Assembly: GCF_001529295.1 (NCBI RefSeq)
Contig: NZ_LLWK01000028.1
Coordinates: 1 to 64,000, forward strand
Direction: 5' to 3'
Length of the DNA: 64,000 nucleotides
Origin: Flavobacterium sp. TAB 87
Lineage (GTDB): Bacteria > Bacteroidota > Bacteroidia > Flavobacteriales > Flavobacteriaceae
In this document: positions 35,688-44,347 of the stretch, piece after piece
Position numbering within the stretch: the stretch's first letter is position 1
Layout: every line of letters starts with the position of its first letter
Program-made: the position numbers and the translations under genes
Notes under the pieces: generated by a model
What the model saw: the letters and a program-made list of their open reading frames with translations, nothing else
Told to the model about the DNA's origin: nothing
Databases searched by the model: none

Positions 35688-36704
35688 ATGAGTGAAGTAA
35701 AAGCATGCTCGCAAGTTGGTTGTGATATTCGAAATGACGGTAAGTGTTTGGAAGGACTTGATCAAGAATGTCCTCATTTTTATTGGGATGACAATGCGGA
35801 TGATGAAGAGATCGCAGAAAATGAAAGTCCATCAGTGGTAAAAAAGTCTTCAACGAAAATCGAAGTTTTTAAAGGTGCAGAACTGAGTCTTAAAGAAATG
35901 TTATCAATAACTCAAAGATACCCATGCGATTTTGTGACAATTTTAGGGGATTTAGATTGTGGAAAAACTACTCTTTTGGCAACGATTTTTGACCTCTTTC
36001 AAATTGGACAATTTAAAAAGCACTTATTTGCGGGATCATTAACTCAAAAAGCATTTGAGGTAAGAAGTCATCTTTCTAGAATGTCATCGGGTTCAATCAA
36101 AGCAGATACAGAGCGAACAAAAACTCTTGATTTTAGAATTTTGCATATAGCAATTTCGAATTTCGATTTATCTTTAAAAAAGCATTTTTTACTATCTGAT
36201 ATATCTGGTGAAACTATTCAGCTGGCAAGAAGTTCTGGATCAGCAATGAAAGAGTACCTTGGAGTGGTAAAACTAGCTAACCATATAATTTATATAATCG
36301 ATGGGGAGAAACTAGCAGGTTCCGAAAAAACCGCAGCATTACATGATGCTCAATTATTTATTCAATCAGCATTAGATAATAAAATCTTTAATAGTGAGAC
36401 AGTTCTGAATGTCCTTATTTCAAAATGGGACCTTTTAGAAAACTTGGCCACTTTTAATTTAGAGGAGTTAGTTGTAAATAAAATTAATAAACGTTTTTCA
36501 GCAAAGCTAAAGGCAATCAACTATAAAAGAATAGCTTCTAGGCCACATGACGAAAACTTGACAGCAGTTGATATGGGATTTGGATTACAAGATTTAATTG
36601 AGGACTTGATGAACTTTCCTTTACTTCAAAAAAGGTTAACTTTGCAATCGGAAGTTTCAGAACGATTTATCAATAACTATAAAGTAAATGAAAATGAACG
36701 ATAA
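35688..36704 (+). CDS. Conflict-system GTPase with N-terminal zinc-binding segment (double-GTPase type)
   Basis: 338 aa. Residues 6-30 hold four or five cysteines (ACSQVGCDIRNDGKCLEG, QECPHFYW), a likely zinc ribbon. The P-loop is GDLDCGKTT (87-95). The DxxG-like switch is LLSDISGETIQLA, and ISKWDLL supplies the base-recognition NKxD-type motif. It resembles the second of the paired double-GTPases that accompany GASH and GAP1 proteins. The next gene, another GTPase, starts 17 bp inside its end, so the two are probably made together and may dimerise. Confidence 0.75.
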   Translation: MSEVKACSQVGCDIRNDGKCLEGLDQECPHFYWDDNADDEEIAENESPSVVKKSSTKIEVFKGAELSLKEMLSITQRYPCDFVTILGDLDCGKTTLLATIFDLFQIGQFKKHLFAGSLTQKAFEVRSHLSRMSSGSIKADTERTKTLDFRILHIAISNFDLSLKKHFLLSDISGETIQLARSSGSAMKEYLGVVKLANHIIYIIDGEKLAGSEKTAALHDAQLFIQSALDNKIFNSETVLNVLISKWDLLENLATFNLEELVVNKINKRFSAKLKAINYKRIASRPHDENLTAVDMGFGLQDLIEDLMNFPLLQKRLTLQSEVSERFINNYKVNENER

Positions 36705-37548
36705 AGGTATATTGTTTTCTGGTTTGCCTGAATCAGGTAAAACTACGTTTTTAGCTGCTTTATGGTATTATGTTTTCAATGCTGTTGATGAAGGAGAATT
36801 TGAGTGTGATAGTCTTGAAAATAGTGAATTAGAGTACCTGAATCTGATTAGTAGGAATTGGGCAAGCTGCAATAGTGTTATTCGAACAAATCAAAGTAAA
36901 ATTGAACATGTTAATATTAAACTTGTTAATAAATTTACCGGAAGTTCCATGATATTAAATATCCCGGACATTTCTGGTGAAACTTTTAAAACACAGTTTA
37001 CTGACAGAGAATGGAACGAAGAATTTGATAATCTGCTGCAAAATGTTCACGGCATTTTACTTTTTATTGATCCAAGGGATGTGAAAAACAAGCCAAGGTT
37101 TATATATCACGAAAATCAAAATTTTAAATATTTTGGAGAGGATATGATTAATACTACCTCGGAACAGCCATGGACAGAGGATTTAGTTCCAAGTCAAGTT
37201 AAATTAGTTGATTTTTTACAAATGGTTGATTTTAATACACCAGATGTTTTACGCAAAATTTCGGTTGTTATATCTTGTTGGGACTTAACGGATGGTAAAG
37301 AAGACCCTGAAATTTGGTGCAAAAATGAGTTACCACTTTTACATCAATATCTCACAACGAACAAAGATCTTTTTAAAGTAAAATACTATGGGGTAAGTTC
37401 CCAGCGAGGAGATTATGAAAATTCTAATATTAAAGACTCTCTTCTTTCTAAAGATGCACTTGAACGAATTAAAATTGTTGAAGGTTCAGAAATTTCAAAT
37501 AATATTTTAAGTCCGATACTTTGGATAACGAATGAAGATACAGATTGA
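36688..37548 (+). CDS. Conflict-system GTPase (double-GTPase type)
   Basis: 286 aa (ATG at 36688; a second ATG at 36694 is equally plausible). The P-loop GLPESGKTTF lies at 12-21. The switch II equivalent is LNIPDISGETFKTQF, shared in form (DISGE) with its neighbour, and SCWDLTDG is the specificity loop. It overlaps genes on both sides by 17 bp. The matching DISGE motifs suggest both GTPases arose by duplication and act as a pair. The role is probably a regulated switch controlling the phosphorylase effector. Confidence 0.76.
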   Translation: MKMNDKGILFSGLPESGKTTFLAALWYYVFNAVDEGEFECDSLENSELEYLNLISRNWASCNSVIRTNQSKIEHVNIKLVNKFTGSSMILNIPDISGETFKTQFTDREWNEEFDNLLQNVHGILLFIDPRDVKNKPRFIYHENQNFKYFGEDMINTTSEQPWTEDLVPSQVKLVDFLQMVDFNTPDVLRKISVVISCWDLTDGKEDPEIWCKNELPLLHQYLTTNKDLFKVKYYGVSSQRGDYENSNIKDSLLSKDALERIKIVEGSEISNNILSPILWITNEDTD

Positions 37549-39613
37549 TCAAACGCTCCATGGCTACCAAAATGGCCATCAATTACTAATGTCATCTTCG
37601 CCACTGTCTAGTGAAGCGAAGAAGGTTCTATTGGTCCAGTCTGATTTATCAGGTTCAAATATTGATGATGGATTTAAAGTATATATTAGTGGATACCCAT
37701 TAGCAACTCACTACGCATTTAGTAAAACGTGGTATGCAGATGAAATGAAAAGACCTGGATGTGTTTGGACGCACACTTTATTAATTCAATTTTCGGATTT
37801 AGGAAAAATACCAGATTTAGATCAACTATTGGCGTATTTTGTTCGTCCATTGAAAGATGATTATGGAGATTATTCAATGCCTATATTGTTTGAAAAGGAT
37901 GAATTTAAAAACTCAAGTACGTTTTTTGATAACTATTTAACTGCTAAACCGTTATTAACTGCTCTATACGATTATCCTGAAAAAACTATTATTTGTCCAG
38001 CCTATAATTCTATGGATTTTGAAAAGGATATAGTACAGGTGTGGAGTAATCAATGGCCCCGATTAAGAAGGAATTTTTCTTTTTGTACAGGATCATTAAA
38101 TTTAAAAATTATTGATGGTGCTGAATTTGATTTTCAAATTGTACCTGCACGAAATATAAGCTCAATAGAAAAGCAAAGTTTGAACTGCTATACTATAAAT
38201 AAAGAAAATGACCAAATAGAGGATAAATGGTCTGATCTTTTTTGTAATAGTTCAAAAAATAAGTTGCGCAAATTTCTTTGGTTTTATGGATCAGATATTA
38301 ATGGTTTAAGAAGAAATTACAAACCTTTGCTTCAATTATTTATGTTTTCAAATATAAAAGATTCTCCATTCTTTTCTATTAATAAGTTAGTTTCAGATGT
38401 ATTCGCGGATAATGAAGGCCTATTAATCAAAAAAGAGGTTTATAATGATGGACAACTTTTTAATTTCGAAGAGAAAGATCTTTTGCATTACTTTGCTTCA
38501 CAAATAAATACTGTTAATAACATCAATATAAGTGAAAGGTTGCTAAGTGCTGTTAAATCTGGTAAGATTACTATTGATGAATTTATTGATTTTTATTTTA
38601 GTTTTGGACCTGAATTAATTAGCCAAAATATTTGGAATACCATATCAATTGAACCATCAGAAATTATTAATCTCATACTGAGAGATTCTCGTTTAATTTC
38701 AGTGTTTTCAAAAAAAATACCTGAAATTGCGACTAAATACAAAACATGGAAGTTGCCCAATGCCGTTCAGTTGCAACTGATAGAAGTGTTAGAAAATTCA
38801 ATTAATGTTAACTGGGAAAAAATAATTCAGTCAATATTAGAATCTAAAAGTTCGATTCTTTTCCATTTGTTAAGGAATAATGATCCAAGATTATATTATT
38901 TAATAAAAATTTGTAACAATAATAAATTTATTAATTGTTCACCAGATGTTGTATCATTAGTTTTTAATAATAAAACCGTTTTAAAGGATTTTATTCGGAA
39001 GAATGTTGAGATATTGAGTGAGCAATTTTGCTGTAAGATATTTCAGAATCTAAACTATCATCATCTACATTCTATAAACTTAGATTCGAGTCAATGGATA
39101 ATTATTTACAAAAAAATTAATGATGACCATACGAGAATTTTCGCATCATGTGCATTACTTTCTATTGGTTTTAATAGAAAAATTTCCAATCCAGTACCAA
39201 TAATTTCAGCATGTTTTAATGACGTTTATAATTTTGCCAAAAATTCAAAGATTAATTATAATGAATGGCAAATGATTCCTATCGATGCATTTGAGCAAGA
39301 TGATCAAGACACTTTGTCCTCATTTTTTAGCTATTTATTTGCACCAAAGAAACCTGATGTGCCGAGCTGGGATTACTGTGAATTATTGATTAGAACATTA
39401 GTAAATAAATTTATTAAATTTCGTTGGCCATTAAATTACTTTCTTGACAGTCTGAAGACATTTGAAACAACTAAAAGTGCATTTAGTTATGCTCTAGGTT
39501 TTAAAAAAGGGAGAAAATTTCTTAAAGATATTTTGGTTAATACCGATAAAAGAAAGATAACTATAAGCAGAGATCAGATTAAGTTAGTCAATTATTTGAG
39601 AAAGGAATTATAG
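37532..39613 (+). CDS. GTPase-associated protein 1 (GAP1-like)
   Basis: 693 aa. The N-terminal GAP1-type domain begins QIDQTLHGYQNGHQLLMSSS and continues LVQSDLSGSN, YISGYPLATHYAFSKTWYA and KRPGCVWTHTLLIQFSDLG, the family's most conserved stretch. The middle and C-terminal parts (about 250-693) are helical repeats without recognisable catalytic residues. Such proteins are predicted scaffolds or regulators of the paired GTPases. The gene overlaps the second GTPase by 17 bp and ends the cassette. Lower GC and heavy AT codon use match the cassette rather than the tra genes. Confidence 0.8.
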   Translation: MKIQIDQTLHGYQNGHQLLMSSSPLSSEAKKVLLVQSDLSGSNIDDGFKVYISGYPLATHYAFSKTWYADEMKRPGCVWTHTLLIQFSDLGKIPDLDQLLAYFVRPLKDDYGDYSMPILFEKDEFKNSSTFFDNYLTAKPLLTALYDYPEKTIICPAYNSMDFEKDIVQVWSNQWPRLRRNFSFCTGSLNLKIIDGAEFDFQIVPARNISSIEKQSLNCYTINKENDQIEDKWSDLFCNSSKNKLRKFLWFYGSDINGLRRNYKPLLQLFMFSNIKDSPFFSINKLVSDVFADNEGLLIKKEVYNDGQLFNFEEKDLLHYFASQINTVNNINISERLLSAVKSGKITIDEFIDFYFSFGPELISQNIWNTISIEPSEIINLILRDSRLISVFSKKIPEIATKYKTWKLPNAVQLQLIEVLENSINVNWEKIIQSILESKSSILFHLLRNNDPRLYYLIKICNNNKFINCSPDVVSLVFNNKTVLKDFIRKNVEILSEQFCCKIFQNLNYHHLHSINLDSSQWIIIYKKINDDHTRIFASCALLSIGFNRKISNPVPIISACFNDVYNFAKNSKINYNEWQMIPIDAFEQDDQDTLSSFFSYLFAPKKPDVPSWDYCELLIRTLVNKFIKFRWPLNYFLDSLKTFETTKSAFSYALGFKKGRKFLKDILVNTDKRKITISRDQIKLVNYLRKEL

Positions 39614-39976
39614 GTTTTACAAGCAAAATTTTCTAAGTCTAAGTGATTTTATGTTCTTAAAAATCAAAGAGCTGCAATGTTTTATTTTACTTCGTACTAT
39701 AAGTTGGAATTAAAATTTTATAAAGTTAGATAAATTCTGGATTATCGAAGAATTTACGAAGTCTAGAGATTTGTTTTGTTCGATTTTTCCTAAAGACTCA
39801 ACAATTCTGGAAAATGAGCTACAAACCACGTGAATAAATGAAGTTGAGAAAATTATTTATACGTTTAATAAGGGGTTAGACCTGAATAAAAATGAAACGA
39901 CACAGGATATTTCTTCTTTGTCCCATTATGTGACCACGATTGGCTTTGAACTAAATTAATTTTATTTACAAATTAC
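39614..39976. other. Gene-free stretch with decayed coding texture
   Basis: AT-rich. A short plus-strand frame near 39845-39958 (VEKIIYTFNKGLDLNKNETT, ending IGFELN) has no start and is preceded by a stop, so it may be a gene remnant. It is the right-hand junction of the GTPase cassette with the tra operon. No repeat or attachment site was found. Confidence 0.3.
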
Positions 39977-40639
39977 TCACACAAACTCCCCAATATCAAA
40001 CCCCTCCAAATCATTTTTATGCAAAAAAGAAGAACCAAAATCCGTTTTTGAAAGTGTACTGTCTAATAGCATGGCTATTTTTTGAGAAGCATCTTCGATA
40101 GAATTTTCCAATAGGTCGAATAATTCGGTTCCTTGTATTTTCTGAAGTAGGACTGTTGCTGTTTCCTGTTGAGAGGGTCTCATTTTCTCTTTTTTTAACA
40201 ACTTTTTTACAGTGCTTAATTCTTCGAAGGTAACCCCTTGGGCAAAACCATTATCGCCATCGGATAATCCATAGCTATTCCATTCTTCTTCTTCCTCCTC
40301 AAAATCAGGTACATTCCCAAAAACTTCATCCAGCTCTTCTGTTAGCATTTGTGAATCGACTTTTTCTTCGTCGATATCAATATCAAAATTACCATTAGTT
40401 TGTTCCTGCTTTTGCTTTTGACTTTCAGCGGCATTGCTTGGCACTAAAAGGCTTCTTTGAGGCTTGGGTTGTCCCATAATATCAGGTAGCTTCGGATTGT
40501 TTTTATCCTGTATTGGCTTTTGCTCCTGATATTTCTTGATGACAATTTTGTCCTTTGCCAATAGGATAATGACGATAATCAGACAAATAACGATTACTGT
40601 TTCCATAACATCATTATAAAATTGGTTTGTATTTATCAT
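39977..40639 (-). CDS. Conjugative transfer protein TraC/TraD-like (membrane-anchored, acidic)
   Basis: 220 aa with one N-terminal transmembrane helix (VIVICLIIVIILLAKDKIVI) followed by an acidic cytoplasmic tail (DFEEEEEEWNSYG). GVTFEELSTVKKLLKKEK is a family-like segment. Position after traA and traB, and this topology, match the third gene of CTnDOT-type tra operons (DUF4122-like), but I cannot distinguish traC from traD names. Its start overlaps the traB stop by 26 bp. The next tra gene, traE, lies 7.2 kb away beyond the inserted cassette. Confidence 0.65.
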   Translation of the reverse strand: MINTNQFYNDVMETVIVICLIIVIILLAKDKIVIKKYQEQKPIQDKNNPKLPDIMGQPKPQRSLLVPSNAAESQKQKQEQTNGNFDIDIDEEKVDSQMLTEELDEVFGNVPDFEEEEEEWNSYGLSDGDNGFAQGVTFEELSTVKKLLKKEKMRPSQQETATVLLQKIQGTELFDLLENSIEDASQKIAMLLDSTLSKTDFGSSFLHKNDLEGFDIGEFV

Positions 40640-41039
40640 TAAAACTCTTGATTATCTGCTCTCCAAATTCCTTAAAATGATAATCCAGCAAATTGTCTAA
40701 ATACGCATAGATAGTGATCTTGTCTTCGCCTATCACCTGAACGATACGGGAAAGTTTTTCGTGAAAATTGGGTCTGATATAGACCGTTTTTCCGTCACGA
40801 GCATTGGTATCGATTCTTTTGAAAAAGATACTTTCGTAAGCATCTTCGCCTCCCCTTTTGCCCCTACTCTTTTCCTTACTTATAGATTTTTCTTTTGGAA
40901 ACTCTTTAGAATTGCTGTTTTCTATTTCCTTTTCTACTGGAATTTGTAATCCTTCCTTTTTTATACCATCAACCATCAGGTTCATCATCAACTCCTCATT
41001 AATTTCGGGAGTGTTTTGTTTCTTGTTTTCTTTCTCCAT
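40614..41039 (-). CDS. traB: Conjugative transfer protein TraB (DUF3408)
   Basis: 141 aa. The N-terminal half is charged and disordered. The C-terminal half is a DUF3408-like ribbon-helix-helix region (FFKRIDTNARDGKTVYIRPN, HEKLSRIVQVIG, AYLDNLLDYHFKEFGEQI). It is often paired with a ParA ATPase as a DNA-binding partner, and lies 4 bp after traA here. It could bind the GTAC-rich stretch upstream of traA. Confidence 0.8.
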   Translation of the reverse strand: MEKENKKQNTPEINEELMMNLMVDGIKKEGLQIPVEKEIENSNSKEFPKEKSISKEKSRGKRGGEDAYESIFFKRIDTNARDGKTVYIRPNFHEKLSRIVQVIGEDKITIYAYLDNLLDYHFKEFGEQIIKSFNDKYKPIL

Positions 41040-41043
41040 TAGA

Positions 41044-41811
41044 TTACAATTGAATGATTTTTAAAAATTCGTTCATAAATTGATCTAACTGACAAGCTTT
41101 CATCAAACGTTCATCAGGAGGCATTACAGTAGAACGAAATACGGTTTTGCTATTCTCTTCGCTTTCTTTGCGGAAGCGAGTACTGTTCTTGATTTGGCTT
41201 TGCATAAGACTTAATCCCAACTGCTCGATAAGTTGGTTGTAAACATTGTACAAAGGGGTACTTTCCCTGCCATCGACCTGATTCCAAAATAGATTAATAG
41301 TTTCAATAGAAGTTGCTCCTTTTTTCATAATTACATCTTTTAAAAGTTGTGTAAAAATGAGCGTACTCTCCATTACCAAGCGGTCAGCCGTAATAGGAGT
41401 AAAAATGTGGTGCATTCCCGCCAAAGCATTCAGGATACCGGGAGTGTTTACCGTTCCAGGGAGATCAAAGAATATTACATCTATCGCAACATTAGAGGTA
41501 TTTAGAAATTCTTGTGCCGCTTCCAATACGCTTTCCGCTTTGTGCTGAATAATTGGATAGGCTTTTTTGTTGATAGTCGTGAATTGTTTATACGCTAGCT
41601 TTTTCAAATGCTCATTTTCCATTACCATCGCAAGGTCCCGAGATTTCATTTTTATCAAACTGTGCTGTGGAAAATCGGCATCAAATACGGCAACATTGTA
41701 ACCCAATCGATAGTGCATGGTACTTGCAACCAAGGTCGTAAAGGTACTTTTTCCGACACCGCCTTTTTGAGAAGAAAAGGCGATAAATTTTGTTTTGTGA
41801 TTTGCATTCAT
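41044..41811 (-). CDS. traA: ParA/MinD-family ATPase TraA
   Basis: 255 aa. The deviant Walker A KGGVGKST spans 16-23. DADFPQHS gives Walker A' and VIFFDLPGTVNT Walker B. The family positions DNA or secretion complexes and is the first gene of CTnDOT-type transfer operons. It is transcribed away from the mob genes. It is the lead gene of traA-traB-traC/D. Confidence 0.9.
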   Translation of the reverse strand: MNANHKTKFIAFSSQKGGVGKSTFTTLVASTMHYRLGYNVAVFDADFPQHSLIKMKSRDLAMVMENEHLKKLAYKQFTTINKKAYPIIQHKAESVLEAAQEFLNTSNVAIDVIFFDLPGTVNTPGILNALAGMHHIFTPITADRLVMESTLIFTQLLKDVIMKKGATSIETINLFWNQVDGRESTPLYNVYNQLIEQLGLSLMQSQIKNSTRFRKESEENSKTVFRSTVMPPDERLMKACQLDQFMNEFLKIIQL

Positions 41812-41839
41812 ATTTCTATTGTTTTAACTTTTTATATAT

Positions 41840-42180
41840 TCAATTACTTGTACATGTACATCTTCACTTATTTGCATAGTACAGTACATCTATTCCTCGC
41901 TACCTATGGTTTTAAGTAGTCAATTAGTTACTTAACAAAGTATCTATACATTTATCTGTGCCTTTAAATCTATAGGTAAATAGATAAATATTGACCCGCA
42001 GATGTACTTAGAAACCTAAATAGGTCTGTACTTAATCTTATAGTTAGGTAGTACAATCCATAGCTAATTATAGCTATATGAAAGTACTTTTCTACAGTAC
42101 TACATGCGTAGTTATGTTGTTACTCCCGTACCTAAATATGTATTTATGTTTGTTTATGAGTACAAATAAAGGAGCTAATA
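41840..42180. promoter_or_regulatory. GTAC-rich control or centromere-like region upstream of traA
   Basis: Eleven GTAC tetramers occur in about 340 bp, where about one is expected at this base composition. They include the dyad TGTACATGTACA (41849-41860) and two AGTACT palindromes at 42083 and 42096. No open frame fits. The segment separates the divergent traA and mob operons. It may be a TraA/TraB partition-type or operator site. Confidence 0.5.
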
Positions 42181-42336
42181 CATCTATGTTTTAGCAGAAG
42201 GTATTTATTGGCTTTTACTGGCATTGTTTGGCAATGCTTCCTAATACAACATTTTAAAATTCTATTATTTACTTTGTTTAAATACAAATTAAATGAACCA
42301 ATGAAAGGATCAAATCAATATTTGGCTAAGAACTGG

Positions 42337-42517
42337 AACGGCCTTAAGCCGTTTATTCCCTGCTCTACTAAATCCTGTTCCGCCGAGAGGCGGACGGATT
42401 ATCTGTTCACCAGAACAGAGCAAGTTGTGTTTTGAGGCACTCGAAATGAATTCCGTGCCTCAAAACAACTTGCCCCCTGCGGCGGGGCTAAAAACTCCCT
42501 CCGAAGTCGGGGTTTTC
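42337..42517. other. Cluster of five inverted repeats, oriT candidate
   Basis: Perfect or near-perfect hairpins follow one another. They are AACGGC/GCCGTT (42337-42353), CCGCC/GGCGG (42379-42394) and CTGTTC/GAACAG (42403-42418). A long arm pair of 18-20 bp follows (42421-42440 with 42455-42472, two extra bases), then GCCCC/GGGGC (42472-42488). A weaker AAAACTCC/GGGGTTTT follows before mobA. Such stem arrays immediately upstream of the relaxase operon are typical of oriT. The nick site itself is not identified. Confidence 0.6.
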
Positions 42518-42534
42518 TAAAAATTACAAATGGA

Positions 42535-42984
42535 ATGATGATGGAAGCTCAAGAAGATAATAAACGAAACAAAGTCGGTAGGAATCCCAAAAAGGATCCT
42601 AGCATCCATCGCTATGTTTTTCGTTTAACGGATCAGGAAAATGCTAAATTCCTTTCTCTTTTTGAAGCTTCAGGAGCAGACAATAAAGCTCGTTTTATTA
42701 CTTCCGTGCTGTTTGAAAAGCAAATAAAAACGGTAAAAGTAGATATGGCAGCAATGGATTATTACATGCGATTGACCACTTTGTATGGTCAGTTTCGTGC
42801 CGTTGGCGTTAATTACAATCAAATTGTCAAGATATTGTACCGTAATTTTTCCGAAAAAAAAGCAGCCGCTTATCTCTTCAAATTAGAGAAACAAACAATA
42901 GAACTAGCGCATTTATGTCGTGCCATTATGCAATTGACTGAAGAATTTGAAGCTAAACATTTGATTAAAAAAGAAGAAATATGA
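42535..42984 (+). CDS. mobA: Mobilisation accessory protein MobA (ribbon-helix-helix)
   Basis: 149 aa. Basic N-terminus, then KDPSIHRYVFRLTDQENAKF and NYNQIVKILYRNFSEKKAAAY. This is the relaxosome accessory protein (MobC-like in other systems) found before the relaxase in Bacteroidota elements. It binds oriT and helps the relaxase load. It overlaps mobB by 4 bp. Confidence 0.85.
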   Translation: MMMEAQEDNKRNKVGRNPKKDPSIHRYVFRLTDQENAKFLSLFEASGADNKARFITSVLFEKQIKTVKVDMAAMDYYMRLTTLYGQFRAVGVNYNQIVKILYRNFSEKKAAAYLFKLEKQTIELAHLCRAIMQLTEEFEAKHLIKKEEI

Positions 42985-44285
42985 TAGCAAAAATAGGTCG
43001 TGGAGCAAATCTAATTGGAGCACTTTCTTACAATCAGCTGAAAGTAGATCAAGAAAATGGGGAAGTATTAGCAACTCATAGAATAAGAGAAACAGTTAAT
43101 GGAAACTATACCGTCAATCAATTATATAGCTCATTTGAACCGTATCTAATCGCTAACAAACGAACAGAAAAACCAGTTTTGAATATCTCTCTCAATCCAA
43201 ATCCCAAAGACAACGTAAGTGATGAAGACTTTAAAAAGATTGCAAAAGAGTATATGGAACTTATGGGCTATGGAGATCAGCCCTATGTCGTATTCAAACA
43301 TACAGATATTGAACGCACTCACATTCATATTGTTTCGACCTGTGTAGATCGTTACGGTAAAAAACTACCTGATTCCTATGAAAAATTACGTTCGATGCAA
43401 GCTTGCCGTTCATTAGAACAGCAATTCCAATTACAACCTGCAACTGCAAAAAATCGAAATCCAAAAGAAGCAATTTTCAAACCAGTTGACTACAAAGAAG
43501 CTAATGTAAAGAGCCAAATAGCATCAGTAGTGAGGCATCTGCCAAAGTATTACCAGTATCAAAGTTTAGGAGCGTATAACGCTTTAATTTCTCTTTTTAA
43601 TATAACCGCTGAAGAAGTAAAAGGAGAGCTCAATGGCATACCAAAGCAAGGCCTTGTCTATTTTGCATTGAATGAAATGGGACAAAAAGCAACTAATCCA
43701 TTTAAATCCTCTCTTTTTGGAAAACAAGCTGGAATGGATGGTTTACAAGAATATTTCGAAAAATCGAAAGAAAAAATGAAAACTGAACCTGCAAAAGAAA
43801 TCCTAAAAAAAACGATCGAAGTTGCGATTCATACCTCTTATGATGAAACCGATTTTAAGAAACAGCTACTAGAACAAGGAGTTAATACGGTCGTTCGAAG
43901 AAATGAGCAAGGACGTATTTACGGAATGACTTTTATCGACCATGAATCACGTACCGTTTGGAATGGATCACAATTGGGCAAAAATTTATCTGCTACTATT
44001 TTTAACGACTGTTGGAAAGAAACAACATCTCATAAACCTCAGGAAACTATAAAAAGTTCATCGTTCGAATCTAAAAATGAAACCAAGATAGAAACAGAAA
44101 AACCACATTCACTTTTTGATTTTGTTGATAGAAATCAGTCAACCCATTCTGTTACTAATTTTGGACTTACAGAAAGCCTTGCTAGTTTATTGCCCGACTC
44201 ACAAGATGAAGATTACGAAGAACAGGCATTTGCGAATCAAATGAAGAAAAAGGCGAAACGAAGAAATTATCGAGGAAAGAAATAG
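42981..44285 (+). CDS. mobB: Relaxase MobB (MobP-type mobilisation nuclease)
   Basis: 434 aa. N-terminal relaxase domain: MIAKIGRGANLIGALSYNQL, LNISLNPNPKDNVSDEDF, YMELMGYGDQPYVVFKHTDI and the metal-binding HIHIVSTCVDRYG. It nicks oriT and leads the transferred strand. The C-terminal tail is charged and disordered and ends in a basic KKKAKRRNYRGKK. It lies between mobA (4-bp overlap) and mobC (62 bp). Confidence 0.93.
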   Translation: MIAKIGRGANLIGALSYNQLKVDQENGEVLATHRIRETVNGNYTVNQLYSSFEPYLIANKRTEKPVLNISLNPNPKDNVSDEDFKKIAKEYMELMGYGDQPYVVFKHTDIERTHIHIVSTCVDRYGKKLPDSYEKLRSMQACRSLEQQFQLQPATAKNRNPKEAIFKPVDYKEANVKSQIASVVRHLPKYYQYQSLGAYNALISLFNITAEEVKGELNGIPKQGLVYFALNEMGQKATNPFKSSLFGKQAGMDGLQEYFEKSKEKMKTEPAKEILKKTIEVAIHTSYDETDFKKQLLEQGVNTVVRRNEQGRIYGMTFIDHESRTVWNGSQLGKNLSATIFNDCWKETTSHKPQETIKSSSFESKNETKIETEKPHSLFDFVDRNQSTHSVTNFGLTESLASLLPDSQDEDYEEQAFANQMKKKAKRRNYRGKK

Positions 44286-44312
44286 ATTCTTAAGTTCTTC
44301 TACAGACAAATA

Positions 44313-44330
44313 GTGCCACTAAAAGCCATT
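44313..44330 (+). promoter_or_regulatory. Shared element motif, weaker copy 3 (upstream of mobC)
   Basis: GTGCCACTAAAAGCCATT resembles the reverse complement of the 21202 and 32865 motifs (TGCCACTAATAGTCAA). It sits 18 bp before mobC on the coding strand. Confidence 0.35.
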
Positions 44331-44347
44331 TTAAGTCACTTCATTTT

